From: UBA3263 sp964586765
GTDB lineage: Bacteria > Bacteroidota > Bacteroidia > Bacteroidales > Muribaculaceae
DNA: 28,544 nucleotides
Direction of reading: 5' to 3'
NCBI GenBank assembly: GCA_964586765.1
Contig: CAZPHN010000027.1
Coordinates: 1-28,544 of the forward strand
Shown: positions 1 to 7,899 of the stretch, piece by piece
How the letters are laid out: the number at the start of each line of letters is the position of its first letter
Numbering within the stretch: the stretch's first letter is position 1
Position numbers and translations under genes: made by a program
Notes under the pieces: model-generated
What the model was told of the DNA's origin: nothing
The model's input: the letters and a program-made list of their open reading frames with translations, nothing else
Databases searched by the model: none

Positions 1-87
1 CTCGCATGCCTGTAACAGTCCTATTTACCAATCAGTTACCGGCACGCGAGGACGCATGCCGCTCCCAAGCAATGTCACTCCCAAAAG
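1..87. other. Gene-poor edge segment
   Basis: No gene can be recognised in these first bases. They lie downstream of the minus-strand NADH dehydrogenase. The octamer CGCATGCC occurs twice as a direct repeat, at 3-10 and 53-60. Short open frames run in from the left edge on the plus strand, but they are too short to identify as the tail of a gene. No convincing GC-rich hairpin with a T-run, as expected of an intrinsic terminator, is visible. Confidence 0.4.
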
Positions 88-1392
88 TTACTTTTCGCGC
101 CAACGGTTCTTGACAGGATATTTATCGGGACGGATAAGGATGCGCAGACTCGACTGATAGCTGAAATATGCCCATATCCAGTTGATAAGCACCGAAATCT
201 TGTTGCGCATTCCGAGAATGGAAATAAGGTGAATGAACATCCATATAAACCATGCCGGAAAACCGCTCAGATGCAGCTTGCCAAGGTCTGCAACGGCACG
301 ATTTCTACCGACGGTTGCCATCGTACCCTTGTCGTTATATACAAACGTCTTATCCTCATCCTTGTTGAGGTTCTTAGCCAAGAGGCGTGACTGCTGGATA
401 GCAACCTGTGCAAGCTGAGGATGACCGCCGGGGAACGCAGGGTCAACATCAGGCATAATGGCAATATCGCCTATGGCATAGACATCATCGAGCCCTTCAA
501 CCCGGTTGCAGCCGTCAACCACAAAGCGGTTACCGCGCCCGCGCTGAATGTCCGCGCCTACAATGTCAAGCTTCACGCCCGTGACACCGGCAGTCCAGAT
601 AACCATGTCGGACTGGATGGTTTCGCCATTGTTCAGCGTGATAACACCATCTTTATATGAGGTCATGCCGACACCGGTCTTGACATCAACTAAAAGATGA
701 TTAAGATACTTTTCAACCTCCGAGCCTGAACGCGGGTCCATAGTGCCAAGCAACTTCGGAGCCGCCTCAAGCAGCACAATGCGCATATCCTTTTGAGGGA
801 TAGAGGGATATTCGCGCGGAACGACATAGCGTTTCATCTCGCCCAGCGCACCGGCAATCTCCACGCCCGTAGGACCACCGCCTACAACGACAAAGCTCAA
901 CAGTCGGCGTCGTGTCTCAGCGTCTTCGGTATTCGCAGCCTTCTCCAGATTATAAAGAATCTGATTGCGGCAACGGATTGCCTGCGGAGCTGATTTCAGG
1001 GTAAAGACCTCCTCTATAAGCTCAGGCATATTAAAGAAGTTATTCGTAGTACCGATGGCTACGACGAGCTTATCGTAAGGCACATCGCGGTCATCGACGC
1101 GGACAACCTTCCGCGTGACGTCGACCGAGGTCGCATTGCCCATAATCAACGACATATCCTTTCCGTCAAGCCGGCGATACATTTCGCGGCGCAGCGGGAA
1201 GCAGATGCTGCCCGGGTCAAGACCGCTCGACGCAATCTGATAAAAAAGCGGCGGAAAACTATGGTAGTTGTGACGATTAATCAGAACGACTTCAAACTTA
1301 TTGCGGTCCAGCGACTTAACAAGATTGAGTCCGGCAAAACCGCCACCTATGATTACTATTCTCTGTTTTGGCTTAGAGGGAGTTTGTTCCAT
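88..1392 (-). CDS. ndh: Type II NADH dehydrogenase (NDH-2)
   Basis: Single-subunit, non-proton-pumping NADH:quinone oxidoreductase that passes electrons from NADH through FAD to the membrane quinone pool at the inner face of the cytoplasmic membrane. The 434-residue protein has the FAD-binding GGGFAG motif near residues 16-21, a second dinucleotide motif VVVGGGPTGVEIAG near residue 170 for NADH, and the late FAD motif VYAIGD near residue 305. The C-terminal 60 residues are rich in Trp, Phe and Ile (WFIWMFIHLISILG), fitting the membrane-anchoring tail of NDH-2. Length is normal for the family. It is transcribed alone, divergently from the DUF5715 gene with 63 bases between the start codons. 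No clear promoter match was found for this strand. Family call is firm; quinone type cannot be read from the sequence. Confidence 0.93.
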   Translation of the reverse strand: MEQTPSKPKQRIVIIGGGFAGLNLVKSLDRNKFEVVLINRHNYHSFPPLFYQIASSGLDPGSICFPLRREMYRRLDGKDMSLIMGNATSVDVTRKVVRVDDRDVPYDKLVVAIGTTNNFFNMPELIEEVFTLKSAPQAIRCRNQILYNLEKAANTEDAETRRRLLSFVVVGGGPTGVEIAGALGEMKRYVVPREYPSIPQKDMRIVLLEAAPKLLGTMDPRSGSEVEKYLNHLLVDVKTGVGMTSYKDGVITLNNGETIQSDMVIWTAGVTGVKLDIVGADIQRGRGNRFVVDGCNRVEGLDDVYAIGDIAIMPDVDPAFPGGHPQLAQVAIQQSRLLAKNLNKDEDKTFVYNDKGTMATVGRNRAVADLGKLHLSGFPAWFIWMFIHLISILGMRNKISVLINWIWAYFSYQSSLRILIRPDKYPVKNRWREK

Positions 1393-1431
1393 ATTTATAC
1401 AAATTATGGGTCAAATTTCGGAATTTTTTCT

Positions 1432-1439
1432 TAATTTTG
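1432..1439 (+). promoter_or_regulatory. Bacteroidota-type -7 element
   Basis: TAATTTTG matches the Bacteroidota -7 consensus TAnnTTTG and lies 16 bases before the ATG of the DUF5715 gene. No TTG or TTTG is present 17-24 bases upstream, so only the -7 half is supported. Confidence 0.5.
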
Positions 1440-1455
1440 CAAATATCATTTAAAT

Positions 1456-2214
1456 ATGAACTACCGACAAGCCAAAATAGTTTTACGCGCAAGTATATTT
1501 TTAATCATCCTGCTCTGTTGTGTGGGAATTTACAGGTGCACACGTCTGCCGCAGGAAAATTTACCTGAGGAAACCGTAAAGCCTGTAGCGCAGCAGCCCC
1601 AACTGCCAGCCATTAAAGCTGAAAAGACCGACTCTACCTCCCTCAAGCGACTCAACATCAGCGCGAAAGTCCGCAATCACTCCGCCCAGTTCAATGACCT
1701 CAACGACGCCCACTTGGTCTATGCCGATAGCATCGGCATAAATCCGATAAGCAGTTTGCATGACATAATGGCGATTGACAAACCGATTGTCAGGATTAAC
1801 ACTTGCGATGAATATACCGTCGACAAGCTCTATCACTCATATCCTTACCTTGTCGAACCCGCCGCGTTGCTGCTCCACGACATAGGCGCGGAATTCAACC
1901 GTAAGCTCCAGCTTCAGGGCGGCGGTAAGTACAAACTAAAGGTGACTTCGGTTCTGCGCACTGCCGAGAGTGTCAACCGCCTTAAGCGCAACAACATAAA
2001 CTCAACCCGAAATTCCGCCCACCTCTACGGAACCACGTTTGACATAAGCTATGTTGACTTTCCGGAAGGAATGGGAAACATCCATAAACATACCGACGGC
2101 GACCTGAAGAATCTCCTTGCCGAAGTACTCCTTGAATTTAAGGAACAAGGTCGATGTCTTGTTAAATTCGAAAGAAAACAAGGTTGTTTTCACATTACAA
2201 GTACCGGAAAATAG
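1456..2214 (+). CDS. DUF5715 family membrane-anchored protein, M15 peptidase-like
   Basis: Protein of 252 residues with one N-terminal membrane segment (about residues 8-26), a low-complexity linker rich in Pro, Gln and Lys, and a C-terminal globular domain in the periplasm. The domain resembles the Bacteroidales DUF5715 family. It carries a layout like M15 (VanY/DacB-type) zinc peptidases: TSVLRT, then SAHLYGTTFDI with His189 and Asp196, then CFHIT with His246 near the end. In M15 enzymes these positions bind zinc and act on peptidoglycan stem peptides. That function is inferred here; I do not see every expected catalytic residue with certainty. The Cys28 region (IYRC) does not fit a lipobox because Arg precedes the Cys. 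The gene stands alone, with its own -7 element and yicC 33 bases downstream. Confidence 0.72.
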   Translation: MNYRQAKIVLRASIFLIILLCCVGIYRCTRLPQENLPEETVKPVAQQPQLPAIKAEKTDSTSLKRLNISAKVRNHSAQFNDLNDAHLVYADSIGINPISSLHDIMAIDKPIVRINTCDEYTVDKLYHSYPYLVEPAALLLHDIGAEFNRKLQLQGGGKYKLKVTSVLRTAESVNRLKRNNINSTRNSAHLYGTTFDISYVDFPEGMGNIHKHTDGDLKNLLAEVLLEFKEQGRCLVKFERKQGCFHITSTGK

Positions 2215-2225
2215 AAAAATTTTTG

Positions 2226-2233
2226 TAAATTTG
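2226..2233 (+). promoter_or_regulatory. -7 element of the yicC-gmk-nadD operon
   Basis: TAAATTTG matches TAnnTTTG and ends 14 bases before the ATG of yicC, in the 33-base gap after the DUF5715 gene. It implies a very short leader. No good -33 TTTG is present at the usual distance. It is the only promoter-like site I see ahead of the eleven-gene operon 2248-10910. Confidence 0.5.
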
Positions 2234-2247
2234 CGCAAAACATAAAT

Positions 2248-3129
2248 ATGCTTCTATCAATGACCGGCTTCGGGAAAGCCTCTGTTCAGATTCCCGGAAA
2301 AAAAATTACGGTTGAGCTTAAATCGCTCAATAGCAAACAGTTCGATATGCAGACCCGAATTCCGTCTGCCTATCGCGAACTGGAACTTGAAATGCGTCGC
2401 AAAGTGGCGCAACACCTCGAACGCGGTAAAATTGACCTCACAATCAGTGTCGAAACGCTTGGCGTTGCCGAAACTACAATGAAAATCGATACTGATACGG
2501 CGGCATCATATATGAACCAGATTCGACGGATGCAGCAGGAGCTTGGCTTGCCTGAGCCTAACGACTGGTATGCCCTGCTGTTGCGCATGCCTGAGGTCCT
2601 CCATTCCGAGTCTAACAACGAACCCGGAGGCGATGAGACCAACGCCGTATTCAAGGCTCTCGACGGTGCAATTGAAGGTCTCATGAACCATCGCCGCGAA
2701 GAGGGCAAGAAACTTGAAGAATTTTTTGCCACACGTCTCCGCAACATCACAGACCTGCTCAAGGAGATTCCCAGATGGGAAAAAGAGCGCATCGACCGTA
2801 TCTATTCGCGCATGGAGGACGCCCTTAGTTCCCTCTCCAACGAACAGATTGACCGCGGGCGTCTCGAACAGGAAATGATTTTCTATATCGAGAAACTCGA
2901 TGTCAACGAAGAGCGTCAGCGTCTTGGTCAACACCTTGTCTATTTCGCTGAAACCATGGCAAATCCCGCTCCCGGTCAGGGCAAAAAACTCGGATTTATC
3001 AGTCAGGAAATGGGGCGCGAAATCAATACTCTCGGCTCGAAAAGCAACCATGCCGAAATGCAGAAGCAGGTTGTCAAGATGAAAGATGAACTTGAGCAAA
3101 TCAAGGAACAGGTTCTTAACGTAATGTAA
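2248..3129 (+). CDS. yicC: YicC/YloC family endoribonuclease
   Basis: Conserved protein of 293 residues with the family opening LSMTGFGKA, the N-terminal YicC domain (about residues 1-155) and the C-terminal DUF1732 domain (about 205-293). The C-terminal domain contains the typical stretches DVNEERQRLGQHL and GKKLGFISQEMGREINTLGSK. Family members have been reported as endoribonucleases acting on RNA, including small RNAs in enteric bacteria; the role in Bacteroidota is not known. Length is standard. It is first in an operon and is followed 9 bases later by guanylate kinase, a pairing common in many bacteria. The start at 2248 fits the family's usual N terminus and lies just after a -7 element. 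Confidence 0.93.
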   Translation: MLLSMTGFGKASVQIPGKKITVELKSLNSKQFDMQTRIPSAYRELELEMRRKVAQHLERGKIDLTISVETLGVAETTMKIDTDTAASYMNQIRRMQQELGLPEPNDWYALLLRMPEVLHSESNNEPGGDETNAVFKALDGAIEGLMNHRREEGKKLEEFFATRLRNITDLLKEIPRWEKERIDRIYSRMEDALSSLSNEQIDRGRLEQEMIFYIEKLDVNEERQRLGQHLVYFAETMANPAPGQGKKLGFISQEMGREINTLGSKSNHAEMQKQVVKMKDELEQIKEQVLNVM

Positions 3130-3138
3130 AAAAACAGT

Positions 3139-3711
3139 ATGTCAGCAGGCAAGGTAATAATCATTTCCGCGCCGAGCGGCTCCGGAAAGTCAACCATCAT
3201 CAACGCTTTGATGGAAAAAGGAGAACTCAACCTCCGCTTTTCCGTATCGGCTACCAACCGCCCTTCGCGAGGCAGCGAGCAGAACGGCGTCGACTATCAC
3301 TTCCTTTCTACGGAAGAATTTCAGCAAGCCATTGCTCATGACGCCTTCCTCGAATATGAAGAAGTTTATCCCGGACGTTACTACGGCACTCTTAAATCGG
3401 AAATCAAACGCATTGCCGACGCCGGCGGAAACGTGGTGCTCGACATTGACGTCAACGGCGGAATAAGGGTCAAGAAGCAACTGGGCAGTCAGGCAATCGC
3501 TCTTTTTATCGAGCCGCCGAGCATTGAAGAACTGCGCCGCCGCCTGACCTCACGCGCCACTGACTCGCCTGAAAGCATCGAGCAGCGTGTCGAGCGTGCC
3601 GGCTACGAACTTGAACAGGGCAAACAATACGACGTCAGAATTATCAACGATGACCTCGCCACTGCAATCACCGCCACCGGCGACGCCATTCGCGAATTTA
3701 TCAACTCCTGA
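3139..3711 (+). CDS. gmk: Guanylate kinase
   Basis: Cytosolic enzyme that phosphorylates GMP to GDP with ATP, feeding GTP and dGTP synthesis. The 190-residue protein shows the P-loop SAPSGSGKST (residues 10-19), the GMP-binding region SATNRPSRGSEQNGVDYHF, the following YPGRYYGT segment, and DIDVNGG as the Walker B-like part. The lid region RRRLTSRATDSPESIEQRVERA is also typical. Length is normal for bacterial Gmk. It lies 9 bases after yicC and 5 bases before nadD, so co-transcription is very likely. Confidence 0.96.
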   Translation: MSAGKVIIISAPSGSGKSTIINALMEKGELNLRFSVSATNRPSRGSEQNGVDYHFLSTEEFQQAIAHDAFLEYEEVYPGRYYGTLKSEIKRIADAGGNVVLDIDVNGGIRVKKQLGSQAIALFIEPPSIEELRRRLTSRATDSPESIEQRVERAGYELEQGKQYDVRIINDDLATAITATGDAIREFINS

Positions 3712-3716
3712 CCATA

Positions 3717-4286
3717 ATGAAAACCGGATTCTTCGGAGGAACATTCAACCCCGTGCATATCGGACATATACGTTTGGCTGAATATCTGCGAAACGAATAT
3801 GGACTTACCGAGGTTTTAATGAGCCTGTCGCCCCAGAATCCGCTTAAAGACGCCCGCCATCCCGGAGGTGCTACCGATGCTGACCGCCTTGAAATGCTCC
3901 ATCTGGCGTGTGAAACTGCCGAGGGTCTCCGCCCGTGGGACGGCGAACTGACCATGCCGCGTCCGTCCTACACCTACAACGTGCTCCGCCGCCTTTCCTC
4001 CGATGGAATTGACCCCGTTCTGATTATCGGCGCAGATAATTGGCTAAACTTCAACCGATGGTATAAAAGTGAAGAAATAATCGCTGACTACCAAATCATT
4101 GTCTACCCGCGGCCCGGCTACACCCTTCCGCCTCAACCCGCTCACGGTAACGTTAGTTTTGCCCTCGACGCACCTCAGACCGACGTTTCATCAACCGAAA
4201 TACGCAATAATATCCATCACGAAATCAACCGGCTACCACAAGCGGTAGCTGACTATATAAAATCACATTATTTATATGGCTACTAA
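3717..4286 (+). CDS. nadD: Nicotinate-nucleotide adenylyltransferase
   Basis: Converts nicotinate mononucleotide and ATP to deamido-NAD in NAD synthesis. The 189-residue protein opens with the nucleotidyltransferase signature FFGGTFNPVHIGH (residues 5-17), whose two His residues bind the ATP phosphates. It has LIIGADNWLNFNRWYKSEEI in the middle and STEIRNNI near the C terminus, equivalent to the family SSTxIR motif. Length is typical. It follows gmk by 5 bases and overlaps the next gene by 11 bases, indicating translational coupling. Confidence 0.95.
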   Translation: MKTGFFGGTFNPVHIGHIRLAEYLRNEYGLTEVLMSLSPQNPLKDARHPGGATDADRLEMLHLACETAEGLRPWDGELTMPRPSYTYNVLRRLSSDGIDPVLIIGADNWLNFNRWYKSEEIIADYQIIVYPRPGYTLPPQPAHGNVSFALDAPQTDVSSTEIRNNIHHEINRLPQAVADYIKSHYLYGY

Positions 4287-4809
4287 CAGATTATCGAACA
4301 ATCAGCTGTCAGTAATCGCGCTTGCTAACGAATACTGTCAGGCTATAGAACTCGCCGCCTCCGTTGAGCCCAAACAATTTATCGACCGGATGGTGCGTCT
4401 GCTTCCCCGTTTATACATTTCCGTAACAGACCTCCAGTCAGATACATATTCCGAGCCTGAATACGCGCTCGATGCCGTCCATCTCGATGAGGCTTACTAC
4501 AATCAGATTCGCAACAACATTGCCGCGCTTTTGGGCGAGGATGATACATATCTGGAAACATTCCATGAGGACATGAAATATTCCGATACCCCGATTGCCG
4601 CAAGCATCAGCGAGGGGCTTGCCGACCTGTTTCAGGTAATGTTTGATTTTGTAGAAGATGTCAAGAACTCCGAAATCGAGCAGCAACAGGAATACCTGAG
4701 CCAGCTTCGCGATGATTTCACCACCTACTGGGGTCAGACCCTCTGCAATGTGATGCGTCCGCTTAATGAACTTTCCAATAAGGATTATAGCGATGAAGAT
4801 GAATTCTAA
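4276..4809 (+). CDS. DUF5063 domain-containing protein
   Basis: Protein of 177 residues, acidic and probably cytosolic, with no signal peptide or membrane segment. It resembles the Bacteroidales DUF5063 family, whose function is unknown. Visible features are a helical N-terminal half (SVIALANEYCQAIELAA), a Tyr-, Asp- and Glu-rich middle (DAVHLDEAYYNQIRNNIAAL) and a highly acidic C terminus ending NKDYSDEDEF. Its first codons overlap nadD by 11 bases and its end overlaps or abuts the start of cdsA. Placement between NAD synthesis and phospholipid synthesis genes suggests a housekeeping role, but no specific function can be assigned. Confidence 0.8.
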   Translation: MATNRLSNNQLSVIALANEYCQAIELAASVEPKQFIDRMVRLLPRLYISVTDLQSDTYSEPEYALDAVHLDEAYYNQIRNNIAALLGEDDTYLETFHEDMKYSDTPIAASISEGLADLFQVMFDFVEDVKNSEIEQQQEYLSQLRDDFTTYWGQTLCNVMRPLNELSNKDYSDEDEF

Positions 4810-5638
4810 TATGCTTACGCGCGCCATTTTCGGCGCAATTTATGTTGCGGTTATAGTTTGTGGCATTCTTTGCGGTCCTTTTGTGTTCCTGATTCTGTTG
4901 CTGCTGCTATCTACCCTTGCGGTCAATGAATTCCTGACCATGACTACCCCGCCATCGGAAAGCCCCGAACTCGCGGCAACGGATTTGCTCCTCCGCTCGC
5001 TTGACTGCGTCGGAGCCGCGCTGATGGTTGTTACTGCATGGACCGGTCAACTTTTCCTGCCGGGCATAGTAACATATCTGCTCTATCTGGTTCTCCGACT
5101 TACCGCCCAGCTCTATATCAAGGAAGCTAACGCGCTCCGGTCGCTTTCTCTCTCGTTCATGAGCCAGCTTTACGTTGCCCTCCCTGTAGCTCTGATGTCC
5201 GTGGTCTACAAGATCAGTCCCCATCTGCTTTTGCTGCTGTTTATCCTCGTCTGGGTCAACGATACGTTTGCCTATCTGAGCGGAATGACGCTGGGACGCC
5301 ATAAACTTTGGGAACGCATCTCGCCTAAAAAGACATGGGAAGGCTTCTGGGGCGGTGCCCTCTTTACCGTAATCATAAGCACTCTGTGTGGCGTCTGGTT
5401 CAGCGGATACTTTGCCGGCTTCGGTCCGGTTGCCCTTGCCGTGACCGGTTTGATTGTCAGCGTTTCAGGCACATTCGGCGACCTTATTGAATCGCTCATC
5501 AAGCGCACATGCGGCGTCAAGGACTCCGGTCATCTTATTCCCGGTCATGGGGGTATTCTTGACCGCATTGACTCTATTCTCCTCGTAATTCCCGTTGCCG
5601 TAATCCTTTTCTTCATTATTTATTCTTATGGCTTTTGA
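4793..5638 (+). CDS. cdsA: Phosphatidate cytidylyltransferase (CDP-diglyceride synthase)
   Basis: Integral membrane enzyme that makes CDP-diacylglycerol from phosphatidate and CTP, the branch point for membrane phospholipids. It is strongly hydrophobic with about eight membrane segments. Near the C terminus it has the family signature, seen as GTFGDLIESLIKRTCGVKDS followed by GHLIPGHGGILDRIDS. The start is uncertain: in-frame ATGs lie at 4766, 4793, 4799 and 4811. The farthest one would overlap DUF5063 by 44 bases and add a non-typical leader. A start at 4793-4811 places the first membrane segment (AIFGAIYVAVIVCGIL) close to the N terminus, as usual in this family. The last codons overlap the next gene by 11 bases. 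Confidence 0.93.
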   Translation: MKMNSNMLTRAIFGAIYVAVIVCGILCGPFVFLILLLLLSTLAVNEFLTMTTPPSESPELAATDLLLRSLDCVGAALMVVTAWTGQLFLPGIVTYLLYLVLRLTAQLYIKEANALRSLSLSFMSQLYVALPVALMSVVYKISPHLLLLLFILVWVNDTFAYLSGMTLGRHKLWERISPKKTWEGFWGGALFTVIISTLCGVWFSGYFAGFGPVALAVTGLIVSVSGTFGDLIESLIKRTCGVKDSGHLIPGHGGILDRIDSILLVIPVAVILFFIIYSYGF

Positions 5639-6362
5639 TTTCTTTTTTAAACGCGAAAAAGCGTCGTTGCCATTTGAAACCGATATGCACTGCCATCTGG
5701 TGCCGGGAGTGGACGATGGTTCTCCCGACCTCGAGACCTCAATCTCGCTCTTGGAGCAGATGATTGATATGGGATTTAAACGCATTTTCATATCGCCCCA
5801 CGTTACTCAGGACACATTTGAAAATACTCCCGCAACTCTTGAAGCCCCCATGGCTCAACTTCAGGCAGAGGCTCAGCGGCGAGGACTCCCGGTTGAGCTA
5901 CACCGCCACGCCGAGTACCGTATCGACGACTTTTTTCTTCAGCAGAAAAAAAACGGCGAGTTGACCGTACTGCCAAACAATTATATTTTGGTGGAAAATC
6001 CGTTCTCGCAGGAGCCTTATGAGCTCGACAACATGCTTTTTGATATCAAAATGAGCGGATATGTTCCTATAATGGCTCATCCGGAACGATATCAGTATTA
6101 TGCCGTCACATATCCTGAACGATATGCCCAGCTCCATGACTTCGGTATCCTTTTCCAGATAAATATGCTCTCGCTTGCCGGACGTTACGGGCGCGGCGAA
6201 CGCAATACCGCGCTGGAACTGCTCAAAAGCGGAATGGTTGAATTTGTCGGAACCGACATTCACAGCTTTACCCATACTAAACTGCTCAAAGAGTATCTTG
6301 GCTCTCGCACATTCCGCCGTGATGTCAAACTAATGACCAACTTACGCAATGATGAGATTTAA
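5628..6362 (+). CDS. CpsB/CapC-type tyrosine-protein phosphatase (PHP domain)
   Basis: Metal-dependent phosphatase of the PHP superfamily, 244 residues. Relatives (CpsB, CapC, YwqE, Wzb-like) remove phosphate from the tyrosine cluster of capsule-regulating kinases. Visible metal-ligand motifs are TDMHCHLVPGVDDG (His21, His23, Asp29-Asp30), ISPHV near residue 57, MAHPERY, and GTDIHS near the end. No signal peptide, so it acts in the cytoplasm. It overlaps cdsA by 11 bases and the Wzi-like gene by 14 bases. No partner BY-kinase or Wza/Wzc gene lies in the window. It contains an eight-A run at about 5946-5953, which reads through in frame. Confidence 0.88.
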   Translation: MAFDFFFKREKASLPFETDMHCHLVPGVDDGSPDLETSISLLEQMIDMGFKRIFISPHVTQDTFENTPATLEAPMAQLQAEAQRRGLPVELHRHAEYRIDDFFLQQKKNGELTVLPNNYILVENPFSQEPYELDNMLFDIKMSGYVPIMAHPERYQYYAVTYPERYAQLHDFGILFQINMLSLAGRYGRGERNTALELLKSGMVEFVGTDIHSFTHTKLLKEYLGSRTFRRDVKLMTNLRNDEI

Positions 6363-7899
6363 ACTAACCTCGGTTATCACACTGATTGCGTCGCTCACTG
6401 CTGCCGCTGAGCCCTTTACCCTCAACTATTCGGCATCCGTGGAACTCAATGGCGGACCTGATGAGTTCGCGCCTTATTATATAAGCGCGCTCCGCAACGG
6501 CAAAATCAATTCCGGAAAGGGAGCAAACCTTGACCTGAGCGTATGGCATCCTATCGACCTCAGCAGACGTTTCAGCTACGACTTCGGGCTCGAGGGTCTG
6601 GGGCGTGTCGGTAACCGGATCGACTATCAACGATATAATGTCGCAGATGGTCAGTGGTTCCAAAACCGTACATCCACCTCCGGAGTATGGCTCCATCAGC
6701 TTTATGCCTCGGTCAAATATCGCGGAGTGTTCCTCACCGCCGGACTGAAAGAATTTAAATCTAAACTCCTCAACGAGCGTCTCAGCTCCGGCGACCTCTC
6801 GGAGAGTGCCAATACCCGCCCTATTCCCGGCGCGCGCGTCGGCTTTATCGATTTCCAGAATATCCCCCTGACCAGAGGCTGGCTACAGATTCAGGGCGAA
6901 ATAGGCTACTATAAGAGCACTGACAATCAGTGGCAGCGTGACCGCTTCAATTACTGGAACTACCATATCACTGAGGACTGGTGGTATAACTACAAAAACA
7001 TCTACTTCCGTACCAAACCCTCGGAAAACTTCTGCGTCACACTCGGAATGCAGGCTTGCACTCAGTTTAGCGGTTATTGCCATTACTACCACAAGGGTGT
7101 TTCCGAAAGGGTTGACGGTCACAAACTCGGTTTTCAGGACTTTTTCGATATGCTTGTGCCGCGCGAGGGCGAGGGATACGTCGTTGGCAACCATGTAGGG
7201 AGCTGGGACCTCCGGTTGCGTTATCGGCTACGCGACAACTCGGAAATCAAAGCCTACTTGCAGTCACCATGGGAGGACGGCTCCGGAATCGGCAAGCTCA
7301 ACGGATGGGACGGACTCTGGGGTGTGGAATGGAAACCTGCCAAGCCCGGTGCGGTAAGCGGCGCGGTGCTTGAGTTCATCACCTTCATGAACCATAGCGG
7401 ACCTATTCACTATGACTTTGACGACCATCCGAACACTACTTTGTCCGGCAACCGTGCCACCGGTGCCGATAACTATTATAATAATGCGTGGTACAATGGC
7501 TATGCCATCTACGGAATGTGTATCGGCTCCCCAATGGCTATTCAGCCCGTCAGGAATACCGACGGCGCAACCACCTGCTTCCTCCACAACCGTTTCTGGG
7601 GCATCCATGCCGCGCTGGAGGGCGATATAGTCCCTACGGTCTCTTATCGCGCCATGGCTAACTATCGTCGCTACTACGGAAGCATCTTCGTTCCTGCCCT
7701 TAAGGTTACATCATCGGTAAGTGCCATGGTTGAAGCATCATGGAAACCGGAAAGGACTCCCGGGCTGAAGATTGCCGCACAGTTGGCTTTCGATGCCGGT
7801 AATTCAGCCTATGGAAATAACTTCGGCGCACTGGTTTCCGCCACCTATTCCGGTATTTTCAACTGTAAAACAAAAAAATTCACCCCATGCGTAGACTAA
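6349..7899 (+). CDS. Wzi-like capsule assembly outer-membrane protein
   Basis: Protein of 516 residues with a short signal peptide (about residues 1-20, ending TAAAEP), then aromatic-rich alternating strands typical of an outer-membrane beta-barrel. The N-terminal portion (SVELNGGPDEFAPYYISALRNGK) matches the Bacteroidota branch of the capsule assembly Wzi family. Wzi of enteric bacteria is an outer-membrane lectin that helps hold capsular polysaccharide on the cell surface; anchoring of glycan here is inferred. ATGs at 6349 and 6352 are both possible starts. It overlaps the phosphatase gene before it and the lipoprotein gene after it, so its expression is tied to both. It is slightly longer than E. 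coli Wzi, as is common in Bacteroidales. Confidence 0.85.
   Translation: MMRFKLTSVITLIASLTAAAEPFTLNYSASVELNGGPDEFAPYYISALRNGKINSGKGANLDLSVWHPIDLSRRFSYDFGLEGLGRVGNRIDYQRYNVADGQWFQNRTSTSGVWLHQLYASVKYRGVFLTAGLKEFKSKLLNERLSSGDLSESANTRPIPGARVGFIDFQNIPLTRGWLQIQGEIGYYKSTDNQWQRDRFNYWNYHITEDWWYNYKNIYFRTKPSENFCVTLGMQACTQFSGYCHYYHKGVSERVDGHKLGFQDFFDMLVPREGEGYVVGNHVGSWDLRLRYRLRDNSEIKAYLQSPWEDGSGIGKLNGWDGLWGVEWKPAKPGAVSGAVLEFITFMNHSGPIHYDFDDHPNTTLSGNRATGADNYYNNAWYNGYAIYGMCIGSPMAIQPVRNTDGATTCFLHNRFWGIHAALEGDIVPTVSYRAMANYRRYYGSIFVPALKVTSSVSAMVEASWKPERTPGLKIAAQLAFDAGNSAYGNNFGALVSATYSGIFNCKTKKFTPCVD

Noticed and set aside
3..60. Direct repeat CGCATGCC at 3-10 and 53-60
   Set aside because: Only eight bases, two copies, containing a palindromic core; too short to call an attachment site or mobile element end.
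4766..4792. Upstream start of cdsA at 4766
   Set aside because: It would overlap the DUF5063 gene by 44 bases and add a short charged leader not expected in CdsA; later ATGs at 4793, 4799 or 4811 fit better.
5946..5953. Run of eight A in the phosphatase gene, including a possible A AAA AAC slip site
   Set aside because: The frame is intact on both sides, conserved motifs continue after it, and no stimulating structure or useful alternative frame is evident. A similar run near 2298-2305 in yicC is likewise ordinary.
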